Notes under the pieces: model-generated
Told to the model about the DNA's origin: nothing
Databases searched by the model: none
Seen by the model: the letters and a program-made list of their open reading frames with translations, nothing else
Shown here: positions 1 to 9,619 of the stretch, in pieces
Numbering within the stretch: the first letter of the stretch is position 1
Layout: each line of letters starts with the position of its first letter
Position numbers and translations under genes: made by a program
Assembly (NCBI GenBank): GCA_003427395.1
Contig: BFEA01000075.1
Coordinates: forward strand, 3,469,937 to 3,496,500
Length of the DNA: 26,564 nt
Source: Chara braunii
Lineage: Eukaryota > Streptophyta > Charophyceae > Charales > Characeae
Direction of reading: 5' to 3'

Positions 1-351
1 CGGTCTGCCGACCAGTCAGAAAACAACCATCCACATCAAGCTTTGGGAAGGGGGGGGGGGGGGGGGGAGGTCACCAAGCTGTAAAGTAGAGGGATCGGCG
101 GCGTTGTTCGAATACCCATGAGGACAACCTGTACACATGTTAGTGTTAGTGAACAGGTCATGGGCTCAAAATTTTGATGGAATCAGATGAATACAATAAC
201 GTAAGGGGCCAACCACCTTTTTACAGAAAGGAAAAAAAAACAAAATGAAAAGCAAGTACGTGCCGAAAAAGGTTTTCAACACATGGAGTACACACTGGGG
301 TTCTCTCTGTCAGGGGCAAGTCTTTTCCTCGGTTTTCATGTTTTTTGTTGG
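1..351. other. Gene-less stretch with a G18 tract
   Basis: An uninterrupted run of 18 G lies at 50-67 and a short A-rich run near 230-242. I see no coding signal or recognisable repeat in the rest. Confidence 0.6.
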
Positions 352-833
352 CGGGGGCACAGCCCACACGAACACATCACCCGCATACCCCACATTGTTA
401 CTACCCGGCCCGTGTAGCAGAACTCTCCTACCTGGCATTGTACCGCCCTGACCACATAGTACCATCCTATCCGCTTAGTATCACCCACCCCGCATCAACA
501 ACAAAACTGTATAGCTTACTGGGCCGCGGGAGTAGCACTGCACGCCGAGCGCCTCGGTTTTCCTGAGGTTCTGGCCATTTGATCTTAACATGTACGGATG
601 GAATTTTTGCAGGGAACACAAAATTCTTAACGGTTTTGCATGCTCTACTTTTGTGATGCCACATTGTACGGCCCAGCCCACATAGTACCATCCTATCCAC
701 ATAGTATCACCCACCCCGTATAATATCCTGCAGCCAGACCACCCAGTTCATGCAGTATTGCCCAACCCACAGAGTATCATCACCCAGGCCTCATAATGCC
801 ACCAAGTTCACATACTACCACCTAGCAGTGTGG
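352..833. repeat. Degenerate minisatellite, about 20-nt unit
   Basis: The stretch is built from loosely repeated blocks of about 20-22 nt resembling CCACATAGTAYCAYCC. The best evidence is a 41-nt direct repeat at 452-492 and 678-718 with two mismatches. Blocks are clearest at 390-492 and 655-825; the middle (about 500-650) is unrelated sequence. Short ORFs across it are low-complexity shadows. Confidence 0.55.
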
Positions 834-862
834 TCTTGTTGTGTTTTGCTTTGTGAGAGTCA

Positions 863-886
863 TGTGTGTGTGTGTGTGTGTGTGTG
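863..886. repeat. (TG)12 microsatellite
   Basis: Twelve uninterrupted TG dinucleotides. Confidence 0.95.
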
Positions 887-954
887 TTTTGAGTACATAG
901 CCATTCGCTCTTTGAGGGGGTGGGTTCTCTTTGTTTTTGGGGTTGGGAAATTAG

Positions 955-1083
955 GGTTCCCGGAGCCCGAGGGGCGGAGAGGAAGAGTGGGGGAGGAGGT
1001 GTGAAGGGGGGGGGAAGAAGAGGTTCCCGGAGCCCGAGGGGCAGAGGGGAAGAGTGGGGAGGAGGGAGGGGAGAAGGAGATGG
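955..1083. repeat. Tandem duplication of a 67-bp purine-rich unit
   Basis: The block starting GGTTCCCGGAGCCCGAGG occurs at 955 and again at 1022, giving a period of 67 bp. Both copies continue into GA-rich sequence. The LINE fragment begins just downstream. Confidence 0.85.
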
Positions 1084-1102
1084 GATTGGGTGCAAACTAC
1101 AC

Positions 1103-1903
1103 ACAAACTGTGATAGACGGTTTCTGTACTTAGTCGACCAAGTGAGAGAGCGATGGAGATCTCACTTAAATATCAGCCAGAGGGACCTAAGATCAGTAAA
1201 ATGGTTTCGACTGGCTAAGGAAAAACCCGCTAAGATAGCTTCGCTCCAATGGCAAATAGAGCACCGCTGCCTGCCAACCAATAACTGGCTAATAGACAGA
1301 ACAACGCTGGAACAAAGAGGGTTGGCCCTCCCCTGGTGCAAACTATGCACGAACGCCTTCCTGGCTCGGAAATACCCAGAGACAATAGAGAACATATTCC
1401 TACAATGCCCGGGGGCACTATGGATGTGGAGATGGTGGGACAGAATTTGGAACCAATTAGGTACAGACACACCGTGGCCCTGGGGTTGAAAGGCACTGCT
1501 TTGCGAAACCTGGCCCAGGGAACAGTCGGAACACCTTGAGGAATTCACCACCAACATGTTCAAATTGTGGAGACGGTGCTGCACCTTCGAGATGGAAGGG
1601 GTGAGAGTAGAAGGCCCGGAATTCACCGAAAGTGTAATACAGCAGCTCCAAACGTAAATAACAGCCAAATAAGATGCGGTTAAAACTCACCTTCGAGTAC
1701 TGCAAACGCAAAAAGACATTAAACAAAAAATACAAGAATTTTGTTCAAGCTGGCTGGGAGGACCCGACGGAGGAAGAATCGGGAAGGTGAATTGGAAAGG
1801 AGAGACAAAGGAGATAGGTGTGGGTCTACAGGGAGCAGCAATAGAGAGGAACTACTGCCTGATTTTTAATGACTGGGCCAAATTAAATGCAGGGATCCCT
1901 TGA
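1103..1903 (+). pseudogene. LINE ORF2 C-terminal fragment with zf-RVT region, decayed
   Basis: This is the 3' end of a non-LTR retrotransposon polyprotein, read in one frame throughout. Residues encoded at about 1190-1470 match the zf-RVT type of domain that follows RT in plant L1-like LINEs: an early KIASLQW, a central CKLC, and a later ENIFLQCPGALWMWRWW, so Cys pairs and Trp spacing are visible. The frame continues with TWPREQSEHLEEF, a Trp/Arg-rich stretch, KQKIQEFCSSWLGG and FNDWAKLNAG before a TGA at 1901-1903. In-frame stops sit at 1487 (TGA), 1655 (TAA) and 1670 (TAA). Each is one C-to-T change from an Arg or Gln codon, and I see no frameshift. The RT and endonuclease parts are absent upstream, so the copy is 5' truncated, which is usual for LINEs. 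It may belong to the same family as the - strand LINE at 4230-6540, but the two do not overlap, so this cannot be tested here. Confidence 0.8.
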
Positions 1904-2306
1904 GATCCCCTGAGGAATTCCCCGACCCCTTTCCCCCCCCTCCCAATAGCCTAGTGGGGATGCAGTGGTACGGCATGAAGAAGGATAAAGAGTAATCAAG
2001 GTGGATGAGAAGCGTACCATAGGAAGGGAAGTGTGCCCCTGTCCACTCTAGCATATCACACTGATCTGACAGCAATACAACTGAGAGGGGCTTGACAGTG
2101 GCCACGAGGACCAGTAAAGGATAGCCAAAACACACCAGTGCAGGCTAATCTAGGCAGGGGTGAGGGGAGGTACATCCTTCCGCAAGGAAGTAATCAATGT
2201 CGCTCACTCGGGCCTCCCAGCCATAATGGGGAGGAGCGTGTGTGTGTATCTTCCATGTGCATTACAAAGACTTGCCAAAAAAGAGGGACGCTGGACCCGG
2301 TTTCCA
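1904..2306. other. Gene-less stretch
   Basis: The first part may be the 3' UTR of the LINE fragment. No poly(A), target-site duplication or coding signal could be assigned. Confidence 0.4.
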
Positions 2307-2419
2307 GCAGGTAATGCTCCCCACCAATAGATGGAGCAGTCTGCCAAGTAAAGCCTCAATCCCGGTGGTTCTCTTACCACCACCAGGATAGAGGTCTTCC
2401 AAAAAAAAAAAAAAAAAAA
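2307..2419 (+). mobile_element. Short poly(A)-tailed repeat, family 1, copy 1
   Basis: It begins AGCAGGTAATGCTCCCCACC, has about 75 nt of body and ends in 19 A at 2401-2419. The same start, spacing and A tail occur in reverse at 11232-11350. A conserved head plus a poly(A) end fits a SINE or a retroposed 3' end. The body between head and tail is strongly diverged between copies. Confidence 0.5.
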
Positions 2420-2620
2420 GATTTGTTGCACCTGTCTCCAGCTGCCACGTGCCTTCGGGGAAAAAAGAGTGCGCCCAAATCATGATGCCATCACAATTAG
2501 GTGTCTTGACCTCTCGAGCCCCCGCTCAAGGAGTATACACTGCAGAGATAAAACCAGGCTTTGAGAAACCGGCAGTACACCGATCGATTAAACGCCCCCA
2601 ACCTCGGCGAGCCTATATCT

Positions 2621-2695
2621 TCCCGAGGGTTTGAACCTATGCCCTCCCAGCACCGTGTTCTTTGCCCAACGGACATGTGCCTGATCTGCACCATG
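2621..2695 (-). mobile_element. tRNA-like (SINE head-like) sequence
   Basis: On the - strand, GGTTCAAACCC (2627-2637) fits the pol III B-box consensus. About 35 nt upstream lies CGTTGGGCAAAG, a loose A-box. No acceptor stem closes around it, so it is not a functional tRNA gene. It is more likely a tRNA-derived SINE head. Confidence 0.35.
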
Positions 2696-3001
2696 GTGCC
2701 GCTCGATTGGCTGGCTGGGTCCTCCTCCTTCCTTGATGCTTCTAATTCCATCTACAAACACATTTACCGCAGACTCTTCCGCTGGAACTTGTCCCGCTGA
2801 GGAGGTCGCAACGTCTCCGGGCACCTTTGATAATCACGTTAGGGTGGACCTAGGAACAATCCAATCAACAGTCCGCTCGACCGTTTGCCCATCGTCTCTT
2901 GCTTCCGGAACCGCTGATAGTCCATTGGTATCTCCATGTAGTTGGTCACTAAGTTGTTCGGCTGCTTTACGCCTCCGTTGACCGAGCCCTTCCTCCAATG
3001 A

Positions 3002-3086
3002 CCACTAGCGGTTAATGGAAGGCAAAAAATTCGGGGTTTTTCGCCGCGTTGCTACAAGCAATGTTGTCGAAACTTTTGCGAACAAA
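3002..3086. repeat. Left arm of an 85-bp inverted repeat (half copy of the 3829 MITE)
   Basis: Positions 3002-3086 are the reverse complement of 3932-4016 with two mismatches. The right-hand copy is the right half of a short inverted-repeat element. This one has no partner end, so it reads as a truncated copy in opposite orientation, or as one arm of an 85-bp fold-back spanning about 1 kb. Confidence 0.85.
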
Positions 3087-3186
3087 ACCACCTCTCCCTT
3101 CCACCCTCTTTGCCAAAGTTCCTACCATGCACGGGTCGTCGGGTCCACCCACTCCACGACGAGTGAAGCTACGTTGCGCCCGACCT

Positions 3187-3335
3187 GTGTTTTTTTTTGT
3201 GTGTGTCTCCCAACTTTCCCCCCAAAGGGGTGAGGTACTACCATTATTGTATCGAACTTATTCTGTCAGGATTCGAACTTGTGACCTGTTTATCGACAGT
3301 GGCATGTGGACCATTCAGCCACATTCGCGGTGATT
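3187..3335 (-). mobile_element. tRNA-derived SINE, family 2, copy 1
   Basis: On the - strand the sequence opens GTGGCTGAATGG (3320-3331), an A-box-like D-arm region. It continues through CTGTCGATAAACAG, which could form an anticodon-type arm, to AAGTTCGAATCCTGAC (B-box, 3266-3281). It ends in a (GT)n/poly(A) tail at 3187-3203. The D-arm resembles Leu/Ser-type tRNAs. Without an acceptor stem it is a SINE head, not a tRNA gene. Related copies lie near 8580-8650 and, more diverged, 10910-11034. Confidence 0.6.
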
Positions 3336-3340
3336 CGCAT

Positions 3341-3446
3341 AGAGAAATTATCACTTACACTTTTATCCATGTTGCACGCTGCTGTGACTTTTTAGAGAAA
3401 CTATCACTCACACTTTTCTTAATGTTGCATGCTGCTGCGACTTGTA
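3341..3446. repeat. Tandem duplication, 53-bp unit
   Basis: AGAGAAATTATCACTTACAC at 3341 recurs as AGAGAAACTATCACTCACAC at 3394. The two 53-bp units are similar to their ends (GCTGCTGTGACTT and GCTGCTGCGACTT). Confidence 0.85.
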
Positions 3447-3453
3447 GATAATA

Positions 3454-4228
3454 TTGGAGTTGACGGATGAAAATTATCGCTTAAAGAAACTCGTGGAGGC
3501 GTTAAATGTGCAGCTGCACGATTGTAAGAAACGAATTCCGAACCGCACACTATCAGGCGATGCGAGTGTGGGTGAGGTTGGCGAGGTTGGCGAGGTCGGC
3601 AATGCGAACAGCAGGACGGAACAAAGATCACAGCTGGAGGAGAAGAGAGGAGTCGAAGATAGTGTTGTTCTCGAAACGCCGCAGGAGAGGGCGGGTGCAA
3701 CAGACAGTGCTCTTGCAGACGTAGGTGGTGAACCCATCACAAAGGGATCAGGGGAAAACGACCTCGAAGGAAGGAAAGCGGAGGCAACCGTGGAAGCTAT
3801 GGAAAATGGGAGCTCGTCATTGGGAGAGGCGGTTAATGGAAGGCCCAAAATTCAGCGAATTTTGGTGAATTTTTTCGTTTTTTTTTTGCCTGATTGTTTT
3901 TTTTTTATGTTTGTATTATGACCCTGCATAGTTTGTTCGCAAAAGTTTCGACAACATTGCTTGTAGCAACGCAGCGAAAAACCCCGAATTTTTGGCCTTC
4001 CATTAACCGCTAGTGGAAGAGAAGGACACCGAGAAGGATGCAGATGGTACAGAGTTGTGTGTTTCAAGTCACCAGAAAACCATCATGCCAAGAAATCCAT
4101 TCGTATCGGAGACAGTGTGTGAGAGTCAACTGAGCACACAGCCGAGAGGAGCCAAGTACAGTCGGAGGACACAGTTCTGCATGTGCACAGTGACAGAGAG
4201 TTTCAACGCAGATACCATACGCGGCTGA
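3454..4228 (+). pseudogene. Unrecognised coding-like frame interrupted by a MITE
   Basis: I do not recognise this protein. The first part (3454-3828) starts at an ATG and encodes a probable short coiled coil (ELTDENYRLKKLVEALNVQL). A GEVGEVGEV run from a 9-nt repeat follows, then an acidic, Ser/Glu-rich stretch with no hydrophobic segments. At 3829 the frame enters an inverted-repeat element and ends in its poly(T) part. Beyond the element, an open acidic frame (EKDTEKDADGTELCVSSHQK) runs to TGA 4226-4228, directly against the - strand LINE. The two parts lie in the same phase when the interval 3829-4021 (element plus one flank repeat) is disregarded, which supports one original coding sequence. 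It could be an exon end of a host gene or a retroelement ORF1, and there is no evidence of expression. Confidence 0.4.
3829..4013. mobile_element. 185-bp MITE with terminal inverted repeats
   Basis: The ends are GCGGTTAATGGAAGGCC at 3829 and its reverse complement near 3994-4010, and the similarity extends a further 10 or so bases inward. The inside is T-rich and non-coding. The flanks TGGGAGAG (3821-3828) and TGGAAGAG (4014-4021) look like an 8-bp target-site duplication with one mismatch. That would fit a hAT-type non-autonomous element, although the end sequence is not diagnostic. Confidence 0.6.
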
Positions 4229-4229
4229 T

Positions 4230-6540
4230 GACATTTTGTCTGTCGTGGGCCCCTCTCCACAGGAAGGCAGCAATTTGACGTTGCAGGGGGCGTAGGGTTT
4301 TTTTATCCAGTGCCCAGATTGCTGATTTGTACCACATCGAGGCCAGAACGACGTTATTAATTATAAGAGCACGTCCCCATAGTGAGGTTTGCTTATCTTT
4401 CCAAAGCGCTATTTTTGCGAGAGGTGGGGCCATGATCCAGTCCTGGTTGGTGGACGGTCTACCCTCTACCGTCATTGAGATCCCAAACACTCTTATAGGG
4501 GCCTCCTTAGGGAGCCACCTAAGTTTCGGTTGCTCTGGGTGTCTCACTCCTTAGTGGTGAATCCACCTGCCTTGGGTTTTGTTGCCCCAGATCACCGTCA
4601 TATCTGATAGTTGGCAGAAGCGGTCATCATTCATTGTACACCTTCCATGGATTCCCTGGTTGCGTCTACCATTAAGGTCAGGTCGTCAGCAAACATTGAG
4701 CAAACCGGGATTGCGTCTTTGGGTATTGCTGACACCCGAATCCTGTTTATGTCTTTACGGGTCCTCAAATTGGTTGCCAGTGCTTCCATGACAATTACGA
4801 ATAGGTAGGGAGCGATGGGATCTCCCTGTCTAATTGATCTCTGGAGTTCAATGGGTGGAGCCAGGTTGTTGTTTACCATGACTCTGGTTGCCGCATTCGT
4901 GTGTAGGATTTGGACCCAGCGTCGAAAGTCCGGCCCGAAGTTAAACTTTTCTAGGCATTTGTCGAGGAAGTACCAATCAACGTGATTGTAGGCTTTCTCG
5001 AAGTCTATGAAGATAATCGCTGCATTATTTCTTGTCTGCATGGTTAGCTTGATCACCTCGTTGACCAGGAGGATGTTGTCCTGGATATTTATGCCCTAAA
5101 TGAAACCCATCTGGTCTGGGTGAATGATCTGTCATTAATGGTTCCAGGCGGTTTGTTAGGGCCTTGACGATCAACTTGTAGACCACCGTAAGGAGCGTGA
5201 TCGGTCTGTAGTTCCGGATATTGGTCCTGTCTCCTTTTTTTATAAAGGAGTGTTAGTACCCCCTGTCCCACGAATTCGTCCATCCGGCCGGTCTCCCAGA
5301 CCTCGTGGTAAAAGTCCATGAAATCCTGTGAGATGATCGGCCACATTGATTCCCATAATTCCTTCGGTAGGCCATCAATGCCTGGGGTTTTGTCCTCCTC
5401 CATTAGCCTCAGTGCCGTCCAGATTTCTTCTTTTGATAGGGGGTTTTCGAGCGCATCTCTTTGCTGTGCCGAGAGGGTTTTATTCAGTGGGGCTAAGAAA
5501 TCCTTGATTTCAAGTTTTCGTTGATCCTTGGTCCCACAGGTGGATGTGAGCAGTTTTTGGTAGAAGTCTCTAGCTATTTTTGTACATGCGGCTGTGGATG
5601 TGACCAGGGGGCCCCGGTTGATTTTGGGGTCTTCTAGTGCTTCAATTACCGATCTCCCTGATTTGACTTTGGCCATAGCGAAGAATTTGGCGTCCATTGC
5701 GCCTTCTATATTGTGTTTTGAGAGTTTGCCCCGGATCCTGGCATCTTGCCATCTGCGTTTCATGTGGGATAACATAAATGTTTCCTGTATTTGGATGACC
5801 CTAGCTATGTCGATATCAGTGTCATCTGTGTTGTCCTCCTGCTGTTGGAGTTGATGCAGGCGACGTTGTGCTTGTATCTCGTCAGCTTGGCGACGTGCAG
5901 CTATTAATCTAGAGAATTCATTGCACTTGCGGCCCAGGTAAGCTAGGCCGTTGTTGAACCACCGTATGTCGTCGTTTATTTGATCTCTTTGTTCTTGCCA
6001 GTAAAACCATGCATCCTTTAAGTAGGTTTTGAAATATTATAGTTTCAGGAGGGATGTGTTGAGTTTGTAAAACCCTTTCCCTTGGTCCGGCTTTTTCCTG
6101 CAGGAGAAGACAGCGAGGCACATTGCATGGTCCAGACCCGGGAGGGGGTTACGGGGGAAGATTTTTGCGATTTGAAGAGCGCCCAGAAGTTCTTCTGAGG
6201 CTAGAATCGAGTCTATACAGGATTTCGACACGCCTTCCGAACCGTTTTTCCGTAGGCAGGTGAAACGGCGGTCTGTAGGAAAGCGCCTCCGAAAGCTGTC
6301 GAAAAAGTTGAGAGATTGTGAGAGTTCCAGTATTATCCTTTCGTCATTTTCCATATAGAGTGGGCAGGGTGTGGGGACTTTTCATCTGTCCAACCAACGA
6401 TCCGGAGCAGCGTTAAAATCCCCCGCTAAAATTACAGGGATCCCCACAGGTAATTTAGTTGTGAGTGATTCGAAGAATGTTTGTCGCGCTGTCTAACACA
6501 GGTGCAACGAATGTATTTCTACAGCCTTAGGAGGCTCACT
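4230..6540 (-). pseudogene. LINE ORF2: endonuclease end, linker and RT, decayed
   Basis: This encoded the endonuclease/RT polyprotein of an L1-like non-LTR retrotransposon. In protein order, an endonuclease remnant carries AGDFNAAPD (about 6408-6434) and a DHAMCLAVF end. A Gln/Arg-rich linker of about 100 residues follows, then RT with KTPGIDGLP, RNYRPITLL, IFIDFEKAYNHVDW (motif A), QGDPIAPYLF and the catalytic FADD (about 4674-4685). A post-RT region with WGRALIINNV and IAAFLW ends it. Stops TGA 6382 and TAA 6037 interrupt the frame that runs from the endonuclease to RT. Frameshifts lie near 5230, between 5060 and 5100, and between 4560 and 4630. The first half of the endonuclease and all of zf-RVT are missing. 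The right limit is uncertain because the frame before AGDFN fades near 6540. Confidence 0.85.
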
Positions 6541-7270
6541 CGACGCCAGAGCAAATGGAACAAATTAGGTGTTGTGTTCTTTCTCCGGAGGCGTTCGAGA
6601 AACATCTGTCTCGAGGATCGGAGTGAGGGCTGCAAGCTTGCAGAACTTTCGCCGAAAGTTTTCAGCAGGTGAAAGCTGGTGACGCAACACAACGACGGGA
6701 GGATGGACCCCGCGGTTCGTGATCAGGGCACGGCATCCTGCTGCTGTGCAGCTGCAGACTCAAAAGTTAGCAAGAGCTTGGAATCGACAGAAGTCAACTG
6801 TTGTCAGGACTTGGAGGGGAGACCAAGGAATGCATCGCCCAAGGATCAGAGACAAGAGTGACCTTAACACGCGCTCTTTGTGCGTAACTGGCCGGAGCAC
6901 AGGAGCACAGAGTTCAAGGGAATCCCACAAAGAGCGAGTGTTAAGGGAATCGCACTCCACACGCATCAGTAATAGGCTGACAGGTCAAGGCTGCAATACC
7001 CGCTATCATCGCCCCAAAGCGAGCTCAAGCTGGTAACGACAATAATTATTGCGAAAGAATGGAAGGTGGGAGCGACTAAGGAGGGAACGGATGCGTCTCC
7101 AAGACAGCGAGGCAATATAGTATGGGGAGGGATAGGAAATGGTGTGGTAGAAGGCAACAAAGGCTCTTTCATGGCAGCAACAATGAAGAAAGGTACATGG
7201 GGAGACGCACAGGGGCGTGATATGGATAGATTGACTGAAAAGTGCTTGGTGGAGCTTGGAAGAGTATAAA
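6541..7270. other. Gene-less stretch with palindromes
   Basis: No coding frame is convincing. Two adjacent palindromes occur: CTGCAAGCTTGCAG (6630-6643, perfect) and AACTTTCGCCGAAAGTT (6644-6660, 8-bp arms). Separately, 6862-6882 and 6926-6946 form a 21-nt inverted repeat with one mismatch and a 43-nt spacer. Confidence 0.6.
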
Positions 7271-7770
7271 GAGATGGAGGTGCAGAAAGGCCAGTAAATG
7301 CATGCCTCTTGCAGCGTTCTGGAAGTCTGGAGTTGGGAGTGGGCGGTATAGAGAGGGGATGTAGGAGATTAGCAGTCGGAGGGGAGGGGGACCCTAAAAG
7401 CGCAGTGCGGCGGAAATGGGGTTATATGGAAGGGTATGAGGAGATGCAGGTGCAGAAGGGGCAGTAAATGCATGACGTGCGGGGTTCTCATCACCTGGAG
7501 GTGGAGTGGGGGACCCTAGGGAGGGAGGAGTGTACGAGATGCGTCGTCAGTGGGGACCTCAAGAGCACGGTGGATCGAAATGGAGTGTGAGACAGTATTG
7601 AAGATGCAGTTGCAGAAGGGACAGTAAATGCATGCCTGTGCAGTATTCTTTCCATCCGGTATTGGCATCGGCATGTAGGGAGGGGGGAGGGGGGTATAGG
7701 AGATTGGGCGTCGGAGGGGGGGACCCTAGAAGCACATTGCAGTGCAGCCCACAGGCCTAGCTCAGTTGCT
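7271..7770. repeat. Three-unit tandem repeat, about 160-170 bp
   Basis: Each unit begins GARATGSAGKTGCAGAARGG, then has CAGTAAATGCATG and a G-rich tail with GGACCCTA or GGACCTCAA. Unit starts lie near 7271, 7441 and 7600. The short ORF on the - strand here is a product of repeat sequence. Confidence 0.75.
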
Positions 7771-8101
7771 ACCCCCATGAACTGTTGACCCAGAGGGCTG
7801 CAGGAAGAAGATGAATGTAGTGTAAAGACTGTACACCGCTACCGGTAGCGTTGCTGGGTTCGAAATAGTTCAGTTGGCTTTGTCAGTGGCGGGCCTGAAG
7901 CCAAGCTGATTGGTTCCCACGTGCTCTCTTCACTGCTTTTTTTTTTTTTAGTTGCGACAAATTGACACGGCATTCCTTTCCTAGCATATGATCTATTTGT
8001 CAGATAAGCTTGATATTGGCTTGCCGAGATTGACAGCTATGCGGCAGTTGGCTGCCCGCTGCACGAAGCGTCAAGGGAGGAGGGCATGCGAGGTTATTAA
8101 A
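7771..8101. other. Gene-less stretch
   Basis: Apart from a T12 run at 7938-7949, I see nothing. A short open frame from 7988 to 8233 has no recognisable domain. Confidence 0.5.
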
Positions 8102-8201
8102 GGGTGCGTACTGCCCGGAAAATACGCACCCGGTTGGTTGTTAACGGGGTTGGGGTGGAATCTTGAGAGACTCACATGCAGGGTGCGTATTTTCCGGGCA
8201 G
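8102..8201. repeat. Nested alternative hairpins
   Basis: Positions 8111-8131 and 8181-8201 are perfect reverse complements (21 bp, 49-nt loop). The first arm's last nine bases, TACGCACCC (8123-8131), are also the reverse complement of GGGTGCGTA at 8102-8110 (12-nt loop). The two pairings exclude one another in a transcript. Confidence 0.85.
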
Positions 8202-8357
8202 AAGAGGACGTTAAGGAGTCCGTGAAAAAATGAGTGTGCAGCATGTGAATGGATCGATGGCCTCTCCGTAAGTTATAAAAGGGGGGATGCATGTGAATGA
8301 AGTTCCTCCATTTCGAGGAGGGGGCTGCACCATAGACTGACAGGTTCGTTCTGCTTG

Positions 8358-8652
8358 TTTTTTTTTTTTTTCTTTTTTCTTTTTTTTAAATGCCCAGGTT
8401 GTTGTAGAGGTGGGGTATCAGGTGCGGGAGTGCTCTCCAAGGTTCAGTCACTCGAGGTTTGGAATAACCCACTTGGCTTTCTTGAGCATTTTTCCTAGAC
8501 GGAGTCCTATAGAGGCTTGAAGCCCATAGTCCTATCGCAAGGCTTTTCAAAAGGGGGGATTCCCTAACCTTTGTTTCTGTGTACGACAGGATTTAAACTC
8601 TCAGCCTGTTTATCAACAGTTATGGGTCTGTACCATTCAGCTACCTGGCAGG
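8358..8652 (-). mobile_element. tRNA-derived SINE, family 2, copy 2 (diverged)
   Basis: On the - strand, GTAGCTGAATGGTACAG near 8640 and CTGTTGATAAACAGGCTGAG match the head of the copy at 3187-3335. The B-box is decayed to AGTTTAAATCCTGTC (8586-8600). A T-rich run at 8359-8388 may be its A tail, although the intervening sequence is longer than in copy 1. Confidence 0.5.
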
Positions 8653-8655
8653 CTG

Positions 8656-9311
8656 GAAGGTTTTCTGCAGGCTCCTTTTCCGTACGGTTGCTCTTCCTTT
8701 TGGTGGACATGGCGTAGTTGAGAAAGGATGGGTCCGACCATGCTTGGGGAATCACTGTGAACTGATGACGGCGAGCGTAGGGCACTGGTGGTCATTCAGG
8801 CTTTAAATTTCAGGGGACTACCATCTTTCACCAAACACAGTGCATCCTCGTTGTGACTGTATTTGGCCGCAAAAATTGCTTGCATACCTTATGACGATGG
8901 TGCGTTATGCTCGGGGGAAGATGGTAGAAATGGGCCCAGAAAATGGGCTTGCAATATCGAAGATGGTCTTGCAAACAAACACATTTTGTTAGAAATGCTC
9001 TGTGCATTCTGTTCGGGGGAAGAAATGCAATATCTATCTAGATGTTTGATGCTTCTTGGGGTTTTCTGTTTGATATCGAGTGAGACTAGGACTTCTCTAC
9101 TCATTTTAGACTTCATTACAGTTACATACACCTAGGTCTGGCGGTAATTGCAGTCCGATACATTTCGTCAGGTGTGTGCCTATGCCCTGGGTGGCACTCA
9201 CGCAGAACCTCTGTCTGCTAAGGCTCACTGCAAAGATCCGGCGGAGGCAAAAGGCGACGCCAATATTTGTGGGTAGCAATCCAACAGGTATGTGGTGAGA
9301 GCCTCTTCTCC
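8656..9311. other. Gene-less stretch
   Basis: The frame at 8863-9135 (+) has no recognisable motif and includes a partly duplicated block (TCGGGGGAAGA near 8911 and 9013). I do not call it a gene. Confidence 0.5.
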
Positions 9312-9454
9312 GGTTCCAGATCTGTGGGACCAGATCTCTTTGGGACCGGATCTCTGCGGAACCAGGTCTCTTTGGGACCAGATCTCTTCAGGACCAGATC
9401 CCTTTGGGACCAGGTCTCTGTGGAACCAGACCTCTGCGGAACCAGATCTCAAGC
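9312..9454. repeat. 16-bp minisatellite, nine units
   Basis: Nine near-identical units of GGACCAGATCTCTTTG occur with an exact 16-bp step from 9327 (the first unit is 15 bp). Variants differ mainly at A/G and TTTG/TGCG positions. Since 16 is not a multiple of 3, all three frames carry the same peptide cycle (GPDLFGT-like), and the frames stay open on both strands only because the unit lacks stops. Confidence 0.92.
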
Positions 9455-9619
9455 TACCACTGCCTGCAAGTTGTTTGTACCAAACCTCTCTTGGGCACAA
9501 TTCTAGATCGCCGGACTGCCAAGGGGCTGAGCCTGCTAGCAGGCTTGGGTGGTCTCATAGGGTGAACTGACTCAAAACCCCGTTATATATAGGTATGGCC
9601 GGCGGAAGGCATCAAGAGT

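Noticed and set aside
3261-3335. Possible functional tRNA gene
   Set aside because: The D-, anticodon- and T-arm-like parts lack a pairing acceptor stem, and the downstream tail fits a SINE.
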